A stretch of 64,000 nt of DNA from assembly GCF_964204645.1 (NCBI RefSeq), contig NC_134036.1, positions 7,240,704 through 7,304,703 of the forward strand. Direction: 5' to 3'. The DNA is from Tubulanus polymorphus (Eukaryota > Nemertea > Palaeonemertea > Tubulaniformes > Tubulanidae). Below, piece by piece: positions 18,301 through 30,000 of the stretch (positions within the stretch are counted from its first letter, which is position 1; every line of letters begins with the position of its first letter). Under the pieces are notes generated by a model. That model was not told the DNA's origin. It was given only the letters and a program-made list of their open reading frames with translations, and made no database searches. The position numbers and the translations under genes were made by a program.

Positions 18301-18950
18301 TTTCAATATGATAAGCATGCTGACAGGGGTACACAAGTATCATAATATTTTCATATTCTGTAGATCTGGTGCGGCAGTGGTTGTTGAATCTGACAACTTT
18401 TTAGACCACGATGAATCGTCAGAGGGACATGATGTCATCAATGAAGAAATGGAGGGTGATGAGAACAACAACTCAATCGGCCATATGATAGGTATAATTT
18501 ACCTTAACATTCAGAATATTTGTCATAGCATGACATCAGCTATTCTATGCAAATCTAAAAAGTAACGCATGCAACCATTATTCAACATATGATTAAATAA
18601 TACTAAATACCAATAATTTCCTTTTTAGATGAAGGTGCCAAAGATGTTGGAACCTTTGTAGAAAGATTTGAAGGACTACAAAAATGGATAACGTAGAGAA
18701 AGCTGCTTATTTGGACAATGATTTCATACCGGGAAACAACTACGAATTTAAACATCAATTGATCCACAAGCCGTCGAAACAACGATACATTACATTGAGA
18801 TTCTAGAGAAGTTGGCTTTCTGATTATCCATGGTTAGTCTTTTCGCCAGCATTGCAGGGCGGTCTCTGCAAGTATTGCGTTATGTTTCTTCCTACTTTGA
18901 TGTATGTATATGAGGTAATTGTTATTTCACTGCTTTTGTGGTAGTCATGG

Positions 18951-20378
18951 GGCGAGTACCTGGGAACTAAAACGTAGGAAGGGTGCTTTCTTCATGACTT
19001 CCTAGAGGCAGTGGTTTAATTGTTACCACTAAAATCTTGTTTGGTAAACCGTAATTGTTGACTCTGTAGGCCTAATGTCTAGATAATCTTGTATGTCATA
19101 TTTACACAAACAAGTGAATTATCCAAATAGATTTATTCCATTCGTATCATATACGTATATAAGCATATATTAAGTTTTCTCTTGTTGTTCAATCGATTTG
19201 GGACCGTTCCATAGATGTAAGGCGTGAGTTATGCTTTGACTAATTTTAATTCGCAATTGTGAACTGGATGATGAGGCATTCTTCGTATTTTGTCAGATGA
19301 TCATTTCTATTTTTGGGACAACAGGTTGCAGTAAGCTGGAATTTTCGTACCTGAAAAGAAAAATTCCGTGCAAGTATTTTTCTATAACATATTCGGGATT
19401 CGAACTCAATAGCACTGCAAACAGATTAACTAGCGACACTGGGTCGTCAAAATTTGAATTAAGATCAAAATTATTTGGGATTCGAACCTAATAGAAACTA
19501 CAGCGACGCTGGAGCCATTCACATGTTATTGAAGTTCTGACATGTAGTGACGCCTGCGCACTCGACTGTTTTCTGGACTTAGAGAATTTTGATGGTAAGC
19601 GATTTTTTCTACCGGCCACAGTTAGGTTTCGCTCTGCGCATGTTCTGAATATACCGGAAGTAAACAAACCGTGACGTACGCGGAAGTAAAGTTCAGCACA
19701 TGTAAGTCGCAATTGTAATTAATTCTTTTTCTCTCTTTCTTCTACATGAAATACGTGTGCCACAAATGATGTTTTTTCATGTCAAATGTATTTTGGACAA
19801 AAAGGAAGATCCAATACTCATCTGGTAGTCATCTCTTGACCGATGAGGGATTGCGGTCCTTGAAAATAAATTCCTATGTCATATATGTTACTACTAGTGA
19901 GTAAGTAGTGTGTTGTTTCGGAAGATCTTAAAACTTTTGTTTGTATTAATTAGTATCTCATACAGTTCTAGACAACATGTATGGTTACTGGATAATAAAT
20001 CATCCCATGCGCATTTTTTCATTGAACTTCATATCAATATCTTTTGCTCTTTATTCAGGTGATAAACATGGCCCTAGCCCTTGAAGCTGAAAAAAGTATG
20101 TATGACTGTACGGTTATTGATTCTTATATAATAACTCCGATTGTCGCAGGAAACAAATCACGATACAAATATAGTCTATTCAAGAAAGTATGTAGTACTT
20201 TGATACATCTGAGCATCTGATTTTAAAAAAGCTCAAGCACTGAAGAATATTAAGTAAGAAATCATTATGAAAACTGCGTTATTCTCTATCGATGTCAATG
20301 TATTATGTATAATTTCCAAACTATTTCTCATCTCAATGTAATGTCTTACTTGACTTACTGAGCCACAGCCCTTGGTAG
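18951..20378. other. Mostly non-coding; possible promoter and 5' exons of the C48 peptidase gene
   Basis: Two ETS-like CGGAAGTAAA sites (about 19656 and 19680) precede CACAT|GTAAGT, which could be a first exon and donor. A mini-exon candidate 20059-20095 (after TTTATTCAG, before GTATGT) has ATG 20068 and reads MALALEAEK. A second candidate 20150-20187 (after GTCGCAG, before GTATGT) would continue in phase with NKSRYKYSLFKK. These are splice-signal guesses without family support. A decayed direct duplication of GGGATTCGAAC..AATAG lies at 19394 and 19479. No other gene is seen. Confidence 0.3.
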
Positions 20379-20624
20379 ACATGACATTGATGATATTGAA
20401 TGGTCCATAATCGAACTGCCTCACCAGAAACAACTTGATGGGCATAGTTGTGGCGTGCTGACTATTTTGGTAGGATTGATTTGTTTAATTTCAATATTAT
20501 TGATTATTGTTTAACAAATTTCATTCAATTACATATGTGTATTCAACAGTATGCTGGCAGTGTTCTTCAAGGTACCGACACGACCCATATTTCAACAGAT
20601 TTCAACTCTTTTTATAAAACTTAA
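20379..20624 (+). CDS. Ulp1/SENP-like C48 peptidase, last two exons
   Basis: Exon 20379-20469 (acceptor GGTAG, donor TTTTG|GTAGGA) reads HDIDDIEWSIIE and then LPHQKQLDGHSCGVLTI. The Gln-x-Asp-Gly-x-Ser-Cys-Gly arrangement is the oxyanion-hole glutamine and nucleophilic cysteine signature of Ulp1/SENP (family C48) SUMO-type cysteine peptidases; the Trp nine residues before is also usual. The second exon 20550-20624 (after TTCAACAG) continues in phase with YAGSVLQGTDTTHIS and stops at TAA 20622-20624, like the short helix ending these domains. The catalytic His and Asp should lie upstream and were not found, so the 5' part is unassigned or missing. C48 domains occur both in host deSUMOylases and in several transposon families; I cannot tell which applies. 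Confidence 0.6.
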
Positions 20625-21806
20625 GAATAGATCGTGTTTGGTTAGGTCGGAACATCGGGGTGCATTAATTATGTGGCTGGTGAAAGGATCACGCTGTTAC
20701 TTTATGATACTCCCGAGTACTTTCTATAAAAAGAAAAACAGAAGTATGGGCAGACATTGTTGTTTTGCTTTATCCCGTATTGTAATAAAATTAGTATAAC
20801 AGTTATAGAATGATTTAAAGAATGATAATTGATCATAATGAAGTTCCGAATCGGAAGTATTTTTAAAAATTCAAAAAAGAAACAATGTGCATTAACGTAA
20901 TTTGAGACGAATACTAAAGTTTTGAAAATATATTTAATTTGAGTATCCTGGATGTTAATACGGGATATCGACAAATTCAAGTTCTTGAATTACTCGTTTG
21001 ATGGCGCTAGTCAGAACCGGAAATTGGAACCTAAATTCGCCATGCTCTAGTTCATTTACAATGAAAATCTCTCGCCTACCGCTACGTAAGATAATATAAA
21101 ACCTCACTGCAAAGGCTAGAAATCACTATAAATGTCCTAAAATTAAAAAAAAAAAACATTTTTCCACGGCTAACGATGCAATGACTGGTTGCCAGGTATC
21201 ACATGGTGGCAGCACTTGACGGCCCAATTTTAATTGTTGGTTCGAGTCCTGGTACTTTTCATATTTTTATTATGAATCTACGAGTGTAGTCCTTCTAAAA
21301 TCAATTTTATTTCATAATATATTTTCATATTAAAATCAGTGTAGATTATATTTCATATAATAATCAGTGTAGCCTGCAATTAATTCACCTCAGAGTCTTG
21401 AACTCAACAACTAAATGATGACACCCGGCACCAGTCATTACTTGCATTAGCTGCTTCCAGCGTTATCGCTAAATTTGTGATTGTTGGTAGTTCTTTGACA
21501 TTTCAAGTGATCTTTAGCGTTCGAAGTGAGGTTTTATCGAATTCATCACATTGTCGGGATATCATATTTAAAGGATTTAAATGCGTGCCGATGTATGATA
21601 AGTAAAATATCGCTAACTAAAACGTTGAAGCGATAGATTTTTATTGCAAATGAACTAGTACATAAGGTATTTCGGTTATATTTTGAATTCATTTCCAGGT
21701 TAAATTCAGCACCATTCTCGCGAGCCATTTTTGCGAGATTATCAACAACCCGGAAGTAAAATCCAAGTCAAATGTGGTTATTCGTGCTATTATCGGAGAT
21801 TTCACA
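20625..21806. other. No recognised gene
   Basis: AT-rich, with AATAAA near 20781 that could end the peptidase transcript. GGTTCGAGTCC near 21239 matches a Pol III B-box but no tRNA fold was found around it. An ETS-like CCCGGAAGTAAAAT near 21751 lies 55 bp before the THAP gene start and may be its promoter. Confidence 0.35.
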
Positions 21807-22339
21807 ATGTCTGACTATTGTGTTGTGGTTGGTCACAATAGCAAAGGGGGACATAAGTTCCCTACCAAGAAAAACCTGTATAAGGAATGGTGTGTAGCAA
21901 TAAAAAGAGCCGATAATACTGACAAAAGAAAATTATGGTCGCCTGGTCAACGTAGCTTTGTTTGTCACAAGCACTTTAAACCAGCTGATCACAGAAAAAC
22001 GGGACTTTTAGGTTAGTTTAAATTTGCATGAGAAATCAATATGCTGACAATCTACCACGAAGCTCTTTTATACGTGTTGCTCAAATTTCAATTTCAGAGG
22101 AAAGGAAAATCTTGAAACCAGACGCTGTTCCCTCAGTCGTTGCGTTCAAAGAAAAACTAAACCAGCACAAAAAAAGATCAACAGATAATAGGGGAAAACG
22201 TGCTGCAAAGCAAATGAAGGTTATGAAAGATAATCGTTATACTAGACATTTTTTTAATTCATGTGAATTAAAAAGAATGGTGATCAGATTTTATTCTTGG
22301 CAACATATTGCACGTCCAATACATCCAAATTCCGGCTGA
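21807..22339 (+). CDS. Short THAP-domain protein, two exons, zinc ligand missing
   Basis: Exon 1 is 21807-22011 (ATG in MSDYCVVVGHNSK; donor TTAG|GTTAGT). Exon 2 is 22098-22339 (acceptor AATTTCAG). Joined they give 148 codons in phase. The layout fits a THAP DNA-binding domain: Cys near the start, GHKFPTKKNLYKEWCVAIKR, SPGQRSFVCHKHFKPAD (the Cys-x2-His pair) and, from exon 2, ERKILKPDAVPSV, the Pro motif that closes THAP domains. THAP zinc binding needs Cys-x(2-4)-Cys at the start; here GHN follows directly with no second Cys, as if one codon were lost. The rest is a basic tail. I start at 21807 rather than the upstream ATG 21774 because MSDYC fits the domain start. It may be a host gene or a P-element/hAT-associated remnant. 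Confidence 0.6.
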
Positions 22340-24530
22340 ATATATAGAAACTGTATGAAATAATTCAGCCTTTACCGATTGTTATGCATATGCATATCTT
22401 ACTAGTTTTACATGTAGATGTGTCTCATGTTACTCTGTGTTAAGAATGGAATTTTATCCCTAGGAATATACGTTTTCAAGTCATTATCGTTTTAAGGGTG
22501 TAATTTTGTAGAAACGATCAAGTGAGACGTTTTTTTCGGTTGTTTTTTACGTCAGTAGCTTAATCGTACGTGGACCAATAGTTCTAGTACACATATTATT
22601 AGAATCACATTCACAAGTGCAGTAATTCCTTGAAATAATGTAACAGGCTTTTATGAAAGTGAATGTTTTTAAGTGAGTCAAGAGTAGGTATACAACATCT
22701 GAAATTGTATATTGTTTTACTGAAAATCAACGTTTGAGTATGAATAATAAAGATATGAATATTTCATGAATGCGCTCACCTCAATCGCTTCTTCCAACGT
22801 ATTCAACTCTCCTTTTCTTCAGCCAGTACGGTCGACGAATGACACATTTGGTGCCTTATTTTATACATTTGGACTCATTGAAATAAGCTTATGATTGCAC
22901 AGCTTAATATATATTGAAACTTCTACCGAAGTTTTGTTATGGTAAATCGATTCGTATCTGGCACTTCAAATCGTTCCACCTGCATCACTATGTACTCTCA
23001 CAGAGCCGTGAATGAATTGTTTTTCCAATCGGTCCTCAGAATTGTTTTTCTTCACTCGTATCGCGTCATATTGATCGTCATCTGGTCATCACTGACAGTT
23101 GCATGAAAAACTATATAACGATATAGGAAGCTCTATGTAGATTATTCTCTCATGAATTTTGCACTTCAGATATATAATACACTATTTGTTTTTCTGTTCA
23201 GGATTATTAACTCGCTCGGTGTTAACGTCAGTGCATCAATCCTGAGTGGAAACGGGTGAAATATGAAACTTTTTCGTCTGATGTAATAACTGAATATTCG
23301 GGACCCAAAATGACATAGTTTAGTAAGGAACGCATTCAACCATGTTAAATTAAAGATCGGGCTTGATTCGGAGACATATTAGACTTACATAACTGCGGAA
23401 CTGGATTCCCAGTCATCTTGAGTGCATATAGTGAAACTGGATTCCGATCCCGCTCTTTATCTTGGAACGGGATTCGGAGTAAAACCAATACATTAAAACT
23501 GTGGAAGTGGATCGCGAATCATTTTAAACAGTTAAACCGTGGGGTTGTATTTAGATTCGAGCCATATCGTGGAACTGGATCCCGATCAAAAATAACTGAC
23601 AAACTCACCATGACAACTATGGAACTAGACCCAAATTCCAATTACACCAACCAGATGAACAACTTGATTCAGATTAAAATAACATTACGATAAGTGTGGA
23701 ATCCAAATTGAAAAAAAATCATATATCCAATGAACTGGATTCATTTAATATTTTTGATCATTTCAATTATTGTGGATCTTTTTCAAATTAGTCGAATTGA
23801 AACTGAATCTTTAGAATCAATGTTCACGCTCAATTGTGAAAACCCTAGAAAATGTGTTCAGTTGCGAATGTCACATCAGACAACATAGATGTACTTTTCA
23901 ACATGTAGGTTTAACTGCCAACCAACAGCCATAACATAGGTAAACCAAAAACTGTGTTCTCTGCGAATTTCTCATCCTCGATAGTGTCAACGATTCAGTG
24001 AAATAGGTATTAGTCGTGACGACCTTCTCATTCACGATGGGTCATTTGATTCAATATGATAAGATCACGAGTTAATAGTAATGACTTGTTTATCATTCTC
24101 AATAACTTTTTCGCAACGATGATTTTGTTCAATTCAAATCATTTACTAAATGACGACCATCGCAATCTCGATGGATTTAAAGATTCAAGAAGACGGTTTG
24201 AGGATCTCTTGTGATGGTTTAAACTGTTTAATAAATTTAACTTAAATAACCATGAAAAATCTTAGTACTCCTAAAACAGCTGCTGAAGTTCGGAACATAT
24301 GTTGTTTGACGTTGGTGATATACGATACCAATTTGAGTACGTTTGAGTGATGGAGATAAAGAGAATTGAAACCAATTGAAACATCGTCATTATTTCAATA
24401 GTTCGATCAAACATTATTTCTCTCTACATTAATTGCTATTGTTGTTCGCACCGTTGTAGACGTACACGCTGTTCATCAGGTTCGAATCCTTGCTGGGGGT
24501 TGGACTCTCTATACCAGGGAAACAGTTTAA
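22340..24530. other. No recognised gene; degenerate GGAACTGGATTC repeats
   Basis: An AATAAA near 22746 could end the THAP transcript. Between about 23395 and 23745, GGAACTGGATTCC-like words recur at irregular 35-65 bp spacing (23397, 23431, 23465, 23505, 23570, 23629, 23733), suggesting an old, decayed minisatellite. The frame 23418-23693 arises from it. At 24479 GGTTCGAATCC matches a Pol III B-box, without an A-box or matching acceptor stem. Confidence 0.4.
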
Positions 24531-24730
24531 NNNNNNNNNNNNNNNNNNNNNNNNNNNNNNNNNNNNNNNNNNNNNNNNNNNNNNNNNNNNNNNNNNNNNN
24601 NNNNNNNNNNNNNNNNNNNNNNNNNNNNNNNNNNNNNNNNNNNNNNNNNNNNNNNNNNNNNNNNNNNNNNNNNNNNNNNNNNNNNNNNNNNNNNNNNNNN
24701 NNNNNNNNNNNNNNNNNNNNNNNNNNNNNN
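24531..24730. other. Assembly gap (200 N)
   Basis: Exactly 200 unknown bases, the usual placeholder for a gap of unknown size. It separates ordinary AT-richer DNA from the satellite, so the true left boundary of the array is not in the window and adjacency of the two sides is only as good as the scaffold. Confidence 0.99.
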
Positions 24731-27059
24731 AGTGTGCCGGCGGTGGTTGTTCGAAAACGACTAAGTGCTGACCGGGCCATGATCAGCGTTACGACCCGGT
24801 GCAGTGAGGGAGGGAGGAGGCACTAGGACAGTCGTCCGCCCGTTAATTCAGTGTGCCGGCGGTGGTTGTTCGAAAAACGACTAAGTGCTGACCGGGCCTT
24901 GATCAGCGTTACGACCCGGCACCGGTCAGGGAGGGAGGGAGGGAGGCAGTAGGTCGGTCGTCCGTCCGTTCGTCACTGTGCCGGCGGTGGTAGTTCGAAA
25001 AACGACTAAGTGCTGACCGGCCTTGATCAGCGTTACGACCCGGAGCATTGAGGGAGGGAGGGAGGCAGTAGGTCGGTCGTCCGTCCGTTTGTCAGTGTGC
25101 CGGCAGTGATGGTTGTTCGAAAAAATGACTAAGGGCTGACCGGGCCTTGATCAGCGTTACGACCCGGCCGCTGGTCAGGGCGGGAGGGAGGAGGCAGTAG
25201 GTCGGTCGTCCATCCGTTCGTCAGTGTGCCGGCGGTGGTAGTTCGAAAAACGACTAAGTACTGACCGGGCCTAGATCAGCGTTACGACCCGGTGCAGTGA
25301 GGGAGGGTGGGAGGCAGTAGGTCGGTCGGCCGTCCGGTCGTCAGTGTGCCGGCGGTGGTTGTTCGAAAAACGACTAAGTGCTGACCGGGCCATGATCAGC
25401 GTTACGACCCGGTGCAGTGAGGGAGGGAGGGAGGAACTAGGACAGTCGTCCGCCCGTTAGTCAGTGTGTCGGCGGTTGTTGTTCGAAAAACGACTAAGTG
25501 CTGACCGGGCCATGAACAGCGTTACGACCCGGCACCGGTCAGGAAGGGAGGGAGGGTGGCAGTAGGTCGGTCGTCCGTTCGTTGGTCAGTGTGCCGGCGG
25601 TGGTAGTTCGAAAAACGACTAAGTGCTGACCGGGCCTTGATCAGCGTTACGACCCGGTGCAGTGAGGGAGGGAGGGAGGCAGTAGGTCGGTCGTCCGTCC
25701 GTTCGTCAGTGTGCCGGCGGTGGTAGTTCGAAAAACGACTAAGTGCTGACCGGGCCATGAACAGCGTTACGACCCGGCACCGGTCAGGAAGGGAGGGAGG
25801 GTGGCAGTAGGTCGGTCGTCCGTTCGTTGGTCAGTGTGCCGGCGGTGGTAGTTCGAAAAACGACTAAGTGCTGACCGGGCCTTGATCAGCGTTACGACCC
25901 GGTGCAGTGAGGGAGGGAGGGAGGCAGTAGGTCGGTCGTCCGTCCGTTCGTCAGTGTGCCGGCGGTGGTTGTTCGAAAAACGACTAAGTGCTGACCGGGC
26001 CTTGATCAGCGTTACGACCCGGTGCAGTGAGGGAGGGAGGGAGGGTGGCAGTAGGTCGGTCGTCCATCCGTTCGTCAGTGTGCCGGCGGTGGTAGTTCGA
26101 AAAACGACTAAGTGCTGACCGGGCCTTGATCAGCGTTACGACCCGGAGCAGTGAGGGAGGGAGGGAGGTAGTAGGTCGGTCGTCCGTTCGTTCGTCAGTG
26201 TGCCGGTGGTGGTTGTTCGAAAAACGACTAAGTGCTGACCGGGCCTTGAATCAGCGTTACGACCCGGCACCGGTCAGGGAGGGAGGGAGGGAGGCAGTAG
26301 GTCGGTCGTCCGTCCGTTCGTCATTGTGCCGGCGGTGATTGTTCGAAAAACGACTAAGTGCTGACCGGGCCTTAATCAGCGTTACGACCAGGCACCGGTC
26401 AGGGAGGGAGGGAGGGAGGCAGTAGGTCGGTCGTCCATCCGTTCGTCAGTGTGCCGGCGGTGGTAGTTCGAAAAACGACTAAGTGCTGACCGGGCCTAGA
26501 TCAGCGTTACGACCCGTTGCAGTGAGGGAGGGAGGGAGGCAGTAGGTCGGTCGTCCGTCCGGTCGTCAGTGTGCCGGCGGTGGTTGTTCGAAAACGACTA
26601 AGTGCTGACCGGGCCATGATCAGCGTAACGACCCGGTGCAGTGAGGGAGGGAGGGAGGCACTAGGACAGTCGTCCGCCCGTTAGTCAGTGTGTCGGCGGT
26701 TGTTGTTCGAAAAACGACTAAGTGCTGACCGGGCATGAACAGCGTTACGACCCGGCACCGGTCAGGAAGGGAGGGAGGGTGGCAGTAGGTCGGTCGTCCG
26801 TCCGTTCGTCAGTGTGCCGGCGGTGGTTGTTCGAAAAACGACTAAGTGCTGACCGGGCCATGATCAGCGTAACGACCCGGTGCAGTGAGGGAGGGAGGGA
26901 GGCACTAGGACAGTCGTCCGCCCGTTAGTCAGTGTGTCGGCGGTTGTTGTTCGAAAAACGACTAAGTGCTGACCGGGCCATGAACAGCGTTACGACCCGG
27001 CACCGGTCAGGAAGGGAGGGAGGGTGGCAGTAGGTCGGTCGTCCGTCCGTTCGTCAGTG

Positions 27060-30000
27060 TGCCGGCGGTGGTTGTTCGAAAACGACTAAGTGCTGACCGG
27101 GCCTTAATCAGCGTTACGACCCGGCACCGGTCAGGGAGGGAGGGAGGGAGGCAGTAGGTCGGTCGTCCGTCCGTTCGTCAGTGTGCCGGCGGTGGTTGTT
27201 CGAAAAACGACTAAGTGCTGACCGGGCCTTGATCAGCGTTACGACCCGGAGCAGTGAGGGAGGGAGGGAGGCAGTAGGTCGGTCGTCTGTCCGTTCGCCA
27301 GTGTGCCGGCGGTGGTTGTTCGAAAAACGACTAAGTGCTGACCGGGCCTTGATCAGCGTTACGACCCGGAGCATTGAGGGAGGGAGGGAGGGAGTAGGTC
27401 GGTCGTCCGTCCGTGTGTCAGTGTGCCGGCAGTGATGGTTGTTCGAAAAACGACTAAGGGCTGACCGGGCCTTAATCAGCGTTACGACCCGGCGCTGGTC
27501 AGGGAGGGAGGGAGGGAGGCAGTAGGTCGGTCGTCCGTCCGTTCGTCATTGTGCCGGCGGTGATAGTTCGAAAAACGACTAAGTGCTGACCGGGCCTTGA
27601 TCAGCGTTACGACCCGGTGCAGTGAGGGAGGAGGGAGGAACTAGGACAGTCGTCCGCCCGTTAGTCAGTGTGTCGGCGGTTGTTGTTCGAAAAACGACTA
27701 AGTGCTGACCGGGCCATGAACAGCGTTACGACCCGGCACCGGTCAGGAAGGGAGGGAGGGTGGCAGTAGTCGGTCGTCCGTTCGTTGGTCAGTGTGCCGG
27801 CGGTGGTAGTTCGAAAAACGACTAAGTGCTGACCGGGCCTTGATCAGCGTTACGACCCGGTGCAGTGAGGGAGGGAGGGAGGGAGGCAGTAGGTCGGTCG
27901 TCCGTCCGTTCGTCAGTGTGCCGGCGGTGGTAGTTCGAAAAACGACTAAGTGCTGACCGGGCCATGAACAGCGTTACGACCCGGCACCGGTCAGGAAGGG
28001 AGGGAGGGTGGCAGTAGGTCGGTCGTCCATCCGTTCGTCAGTGTGCCGGCGGTGGTAGTTCGAAAAACGACTAAGTGCTGACCGGGCCTTGATCAGCGTT
28101 ACGACCCGGTACAGTGAGGGAGGGAGGGAGGCAGTAGGTCGGTCGTCCGTCCGTTCGTCAGTGTGCCGGCGGTGGTTGTTCGAAAAACGACTAAGTGCTG
28201 ACCGGGTCATGATCAGCGTTACGACCCGGTGCAGTGAGGGAGGGAGGGAGGGAGGCAGTAGGTCGGTCGTCCATCCGTTCGTCAGTGTGCCGGCGATGGT
28301 TGTTCGAAAAACGACTAAGTGCTGACCGGGCCTTGATCAGCGTTACGACCCGGTGCAGTGAGGGAGGGAGGGAGGCACTAGGACAGTCGTCCGCCCGTTA
28401 GTCAGTGTGCCGGCGGTGGTTGTTCGAAAAACGACTAAGTGCTGACCGGGCCTTGATCAGCGTTACGACCCGGTGCAGTGAGGGAGGGAGGGAGGCACTA
28501 GGACAGTCGTCCGCCCGTTAGTCAGTGTGCCGGCGGTGGTTGTTCGAAAAACGACTAAGTGCTGACCGGGCCTTGATCAGCGTTACGACCCGGCACCGGT
28601 CAGGGAGGGAGGGAGGGAGGCAGTAGGTCGGTCGTCCGTCCGTTCGTCACTGTGCCGGCGGTGGTAGTTCGAAAAACGACTAAGTGCTGACCGGGCCTTG
28701 ATCAGCGTTACGACCCGGAGCATTGAGGGAGGGAGGGAGGGAGGCAGTAGGTCGGTCGTCCGTCCGTTTGTCAGTGTGCCGGCAGTGATGGTTGTTCGAA
28801 AAAATGACTAAGGGCTGACCGGGCCTTGATCAGCGTTACGACCCGGCGCTGGTCAGGGCGGGAGGGAGGGAGGCAGTAGGTCGGTCGTCCATCCGTTCGT
28901 CAGTGTGCCGGCGGTGGTAGTTCGAAAAACGACTAAGTGCTGACCGGGCCTAGATCAGCGTTACGACCCGGTGCAGTGAGGGAGGGAGGGAGGCAGTAGG
29001 TCGGTCGTCCGTCCGGTCGTCAATGTGCTGGCGGTGGTTGTTCGAAAAACGACTAAGTGCTGACCGGGCCATGATCAGCGTTACGACCCGGTGCAGTGAG
29101 GGAGGGAGGGAGGAACTAGGACAATCGTCCGCCCGTTAGTCAGTGTGTCGGCGGTTGTTGTTCGAAAAACGACTAAGTGCTGACCGGGCCATGAACAGCG
29201 TTACGACCCGGCACCGGTCAGGAAGGGAGGGAGGGTGGCAGTAGGTCGGTCGTCCGTTCGTTGGTCAGTGTGCCGGCGGTGGTAGTTCGAAAAACGACTA
29301 AGTGCTGACCGGGCCTTGATCAGCGTTACGACCCGGAGCATTGAGGGAGGGAGGGAGGCAGTAGGTCGGTCGTCCGTCCGTTTGTCAGTGTGCCGGCAGT
29401 GATGGTTGTTCGAAAAACGACTAAGGGCTGACAGGGCCTTAATCAGCGTTACGACCCGGCGCTGGTCAGGGAGGGAGGGAGGGAGGCAGTAGGTCGGTCG
29501 TCCATCCGTTCGTCAGTGTGCCGGCGGTGGTAGTTCGAAAAACGACTAAGTGCTGACCGGGCCTTGATCAGCGTTACGACCCGGTGCAGTGAGGGAGGGA
29601 GGGAGGCAGTAGGTTGTTCGTCCGTCCGTTCGTCAGTGTGCCGGCGGTGGTTGTTCGAAAAACGACTAAGTGCTGACCGGGCCTTGATCAGCGTTACGAC
29701 CCGGTGCAGTGAGGGAGGGAGGGAGGCAGTAGGTCGGTCGTCCGTCCGTTAGTCAGTGTGTCGGCGGTTGTTGTTCGAAAAACGACTAAGTGCTGACCGG
29801 GCCATGAACAGCGTTACGACCCGGCACCGGTCAGGAAGGGAGGGAGGGTGGCAGTAGGTCGGTCGTCCGTCCGTTCGTCAGTGTGCCGGCGGTGGTTGTT
29901 CGAAAAACGAATAAGTGCTGACCGGGCCTTAATCAGCGTTACGACCCGGCACCGGTCAGGGAGGGAGGGAGGGAGGCAGTAGGTCGGTCGTCCATCCGTT

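Larger units (their letters stand above)
16604..18950 (+). mobile_element. hAT-superfamily DNA transposon, 5' part (right end not found)
   Basis: CAGGCGCGGATACAGGGG at 16604 resembles the CAGGGGCGGATCCAGG terminal inverted repeats common in invertebrate hAT elements. It interrupts the recombinase frame exactly after GHDI. The candidate 8-bp target site is CACGATAT (16596-16603). A subterminal 11-bp hairpin follows. Transposase exons are visible from 16827 to about 18950. I did not find the complementary right terminus or the second target-site copy, and the catalytic (RNase H-like and dimerisation) regions are absent, so the element is 3' truncated. The right limit given is where transposase resemblance ends. 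Confidence 0.55.
16827..18950 (+). pseudogene. hAT transposase, N-terminal exons (ZMYM/TTF-type zinc finger family), decayed
   Basis: Exon 1 (16827-16915) encodes MPPKERYGKRKKQENVAAAS plus TAKITDLF and ends at AG|GTAAAG. The next exon exists twice: 17842-17941 (frame broken by an extra T, donor GTAA changed to GTCA) and 18143-18238 (intact, SGVTAVEPVIVRPD...). Exon 18364-18491 is acidic (ESDNFLDHDESSEG). The following exon starts at 18629 and hits TAG at 18694-18696. Another frame then reads KAAYLDNDFIPGNN, a TAG near 18802, and SDYPWLVFSP..GLCKYCVMF, the TTF-type/ZMYM zinc-finger pattern of hAT transposases and THAP0/ZMYM1-like proteins. Phases of exons 1, 18143, 18364 and 18629 join correctly. 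The catalytic DDE region is missing. Confidence 0.6.

Noticed and set aside
21225-21255. tRNA gene at GGTTCGAGTCC
   Set aside because: B-box only; the flanking bases do not form a T-stem or acceptor stem.
24470-24505. tRNA gene or tRNA-derived SINE near the gap
   Set aside because: GGTTCGAATCC matches a B-box, but no A-box, no 7-bp acceptor stem and only a weak T-stem were found.
24860-24890. CENP-B box in the monomer
   Set aside because: GTTCGAAAAACGACTAAG has the TTCG and central A of the 17-bp box but lacks the CGGG half, so it does not meet the essential pattern.
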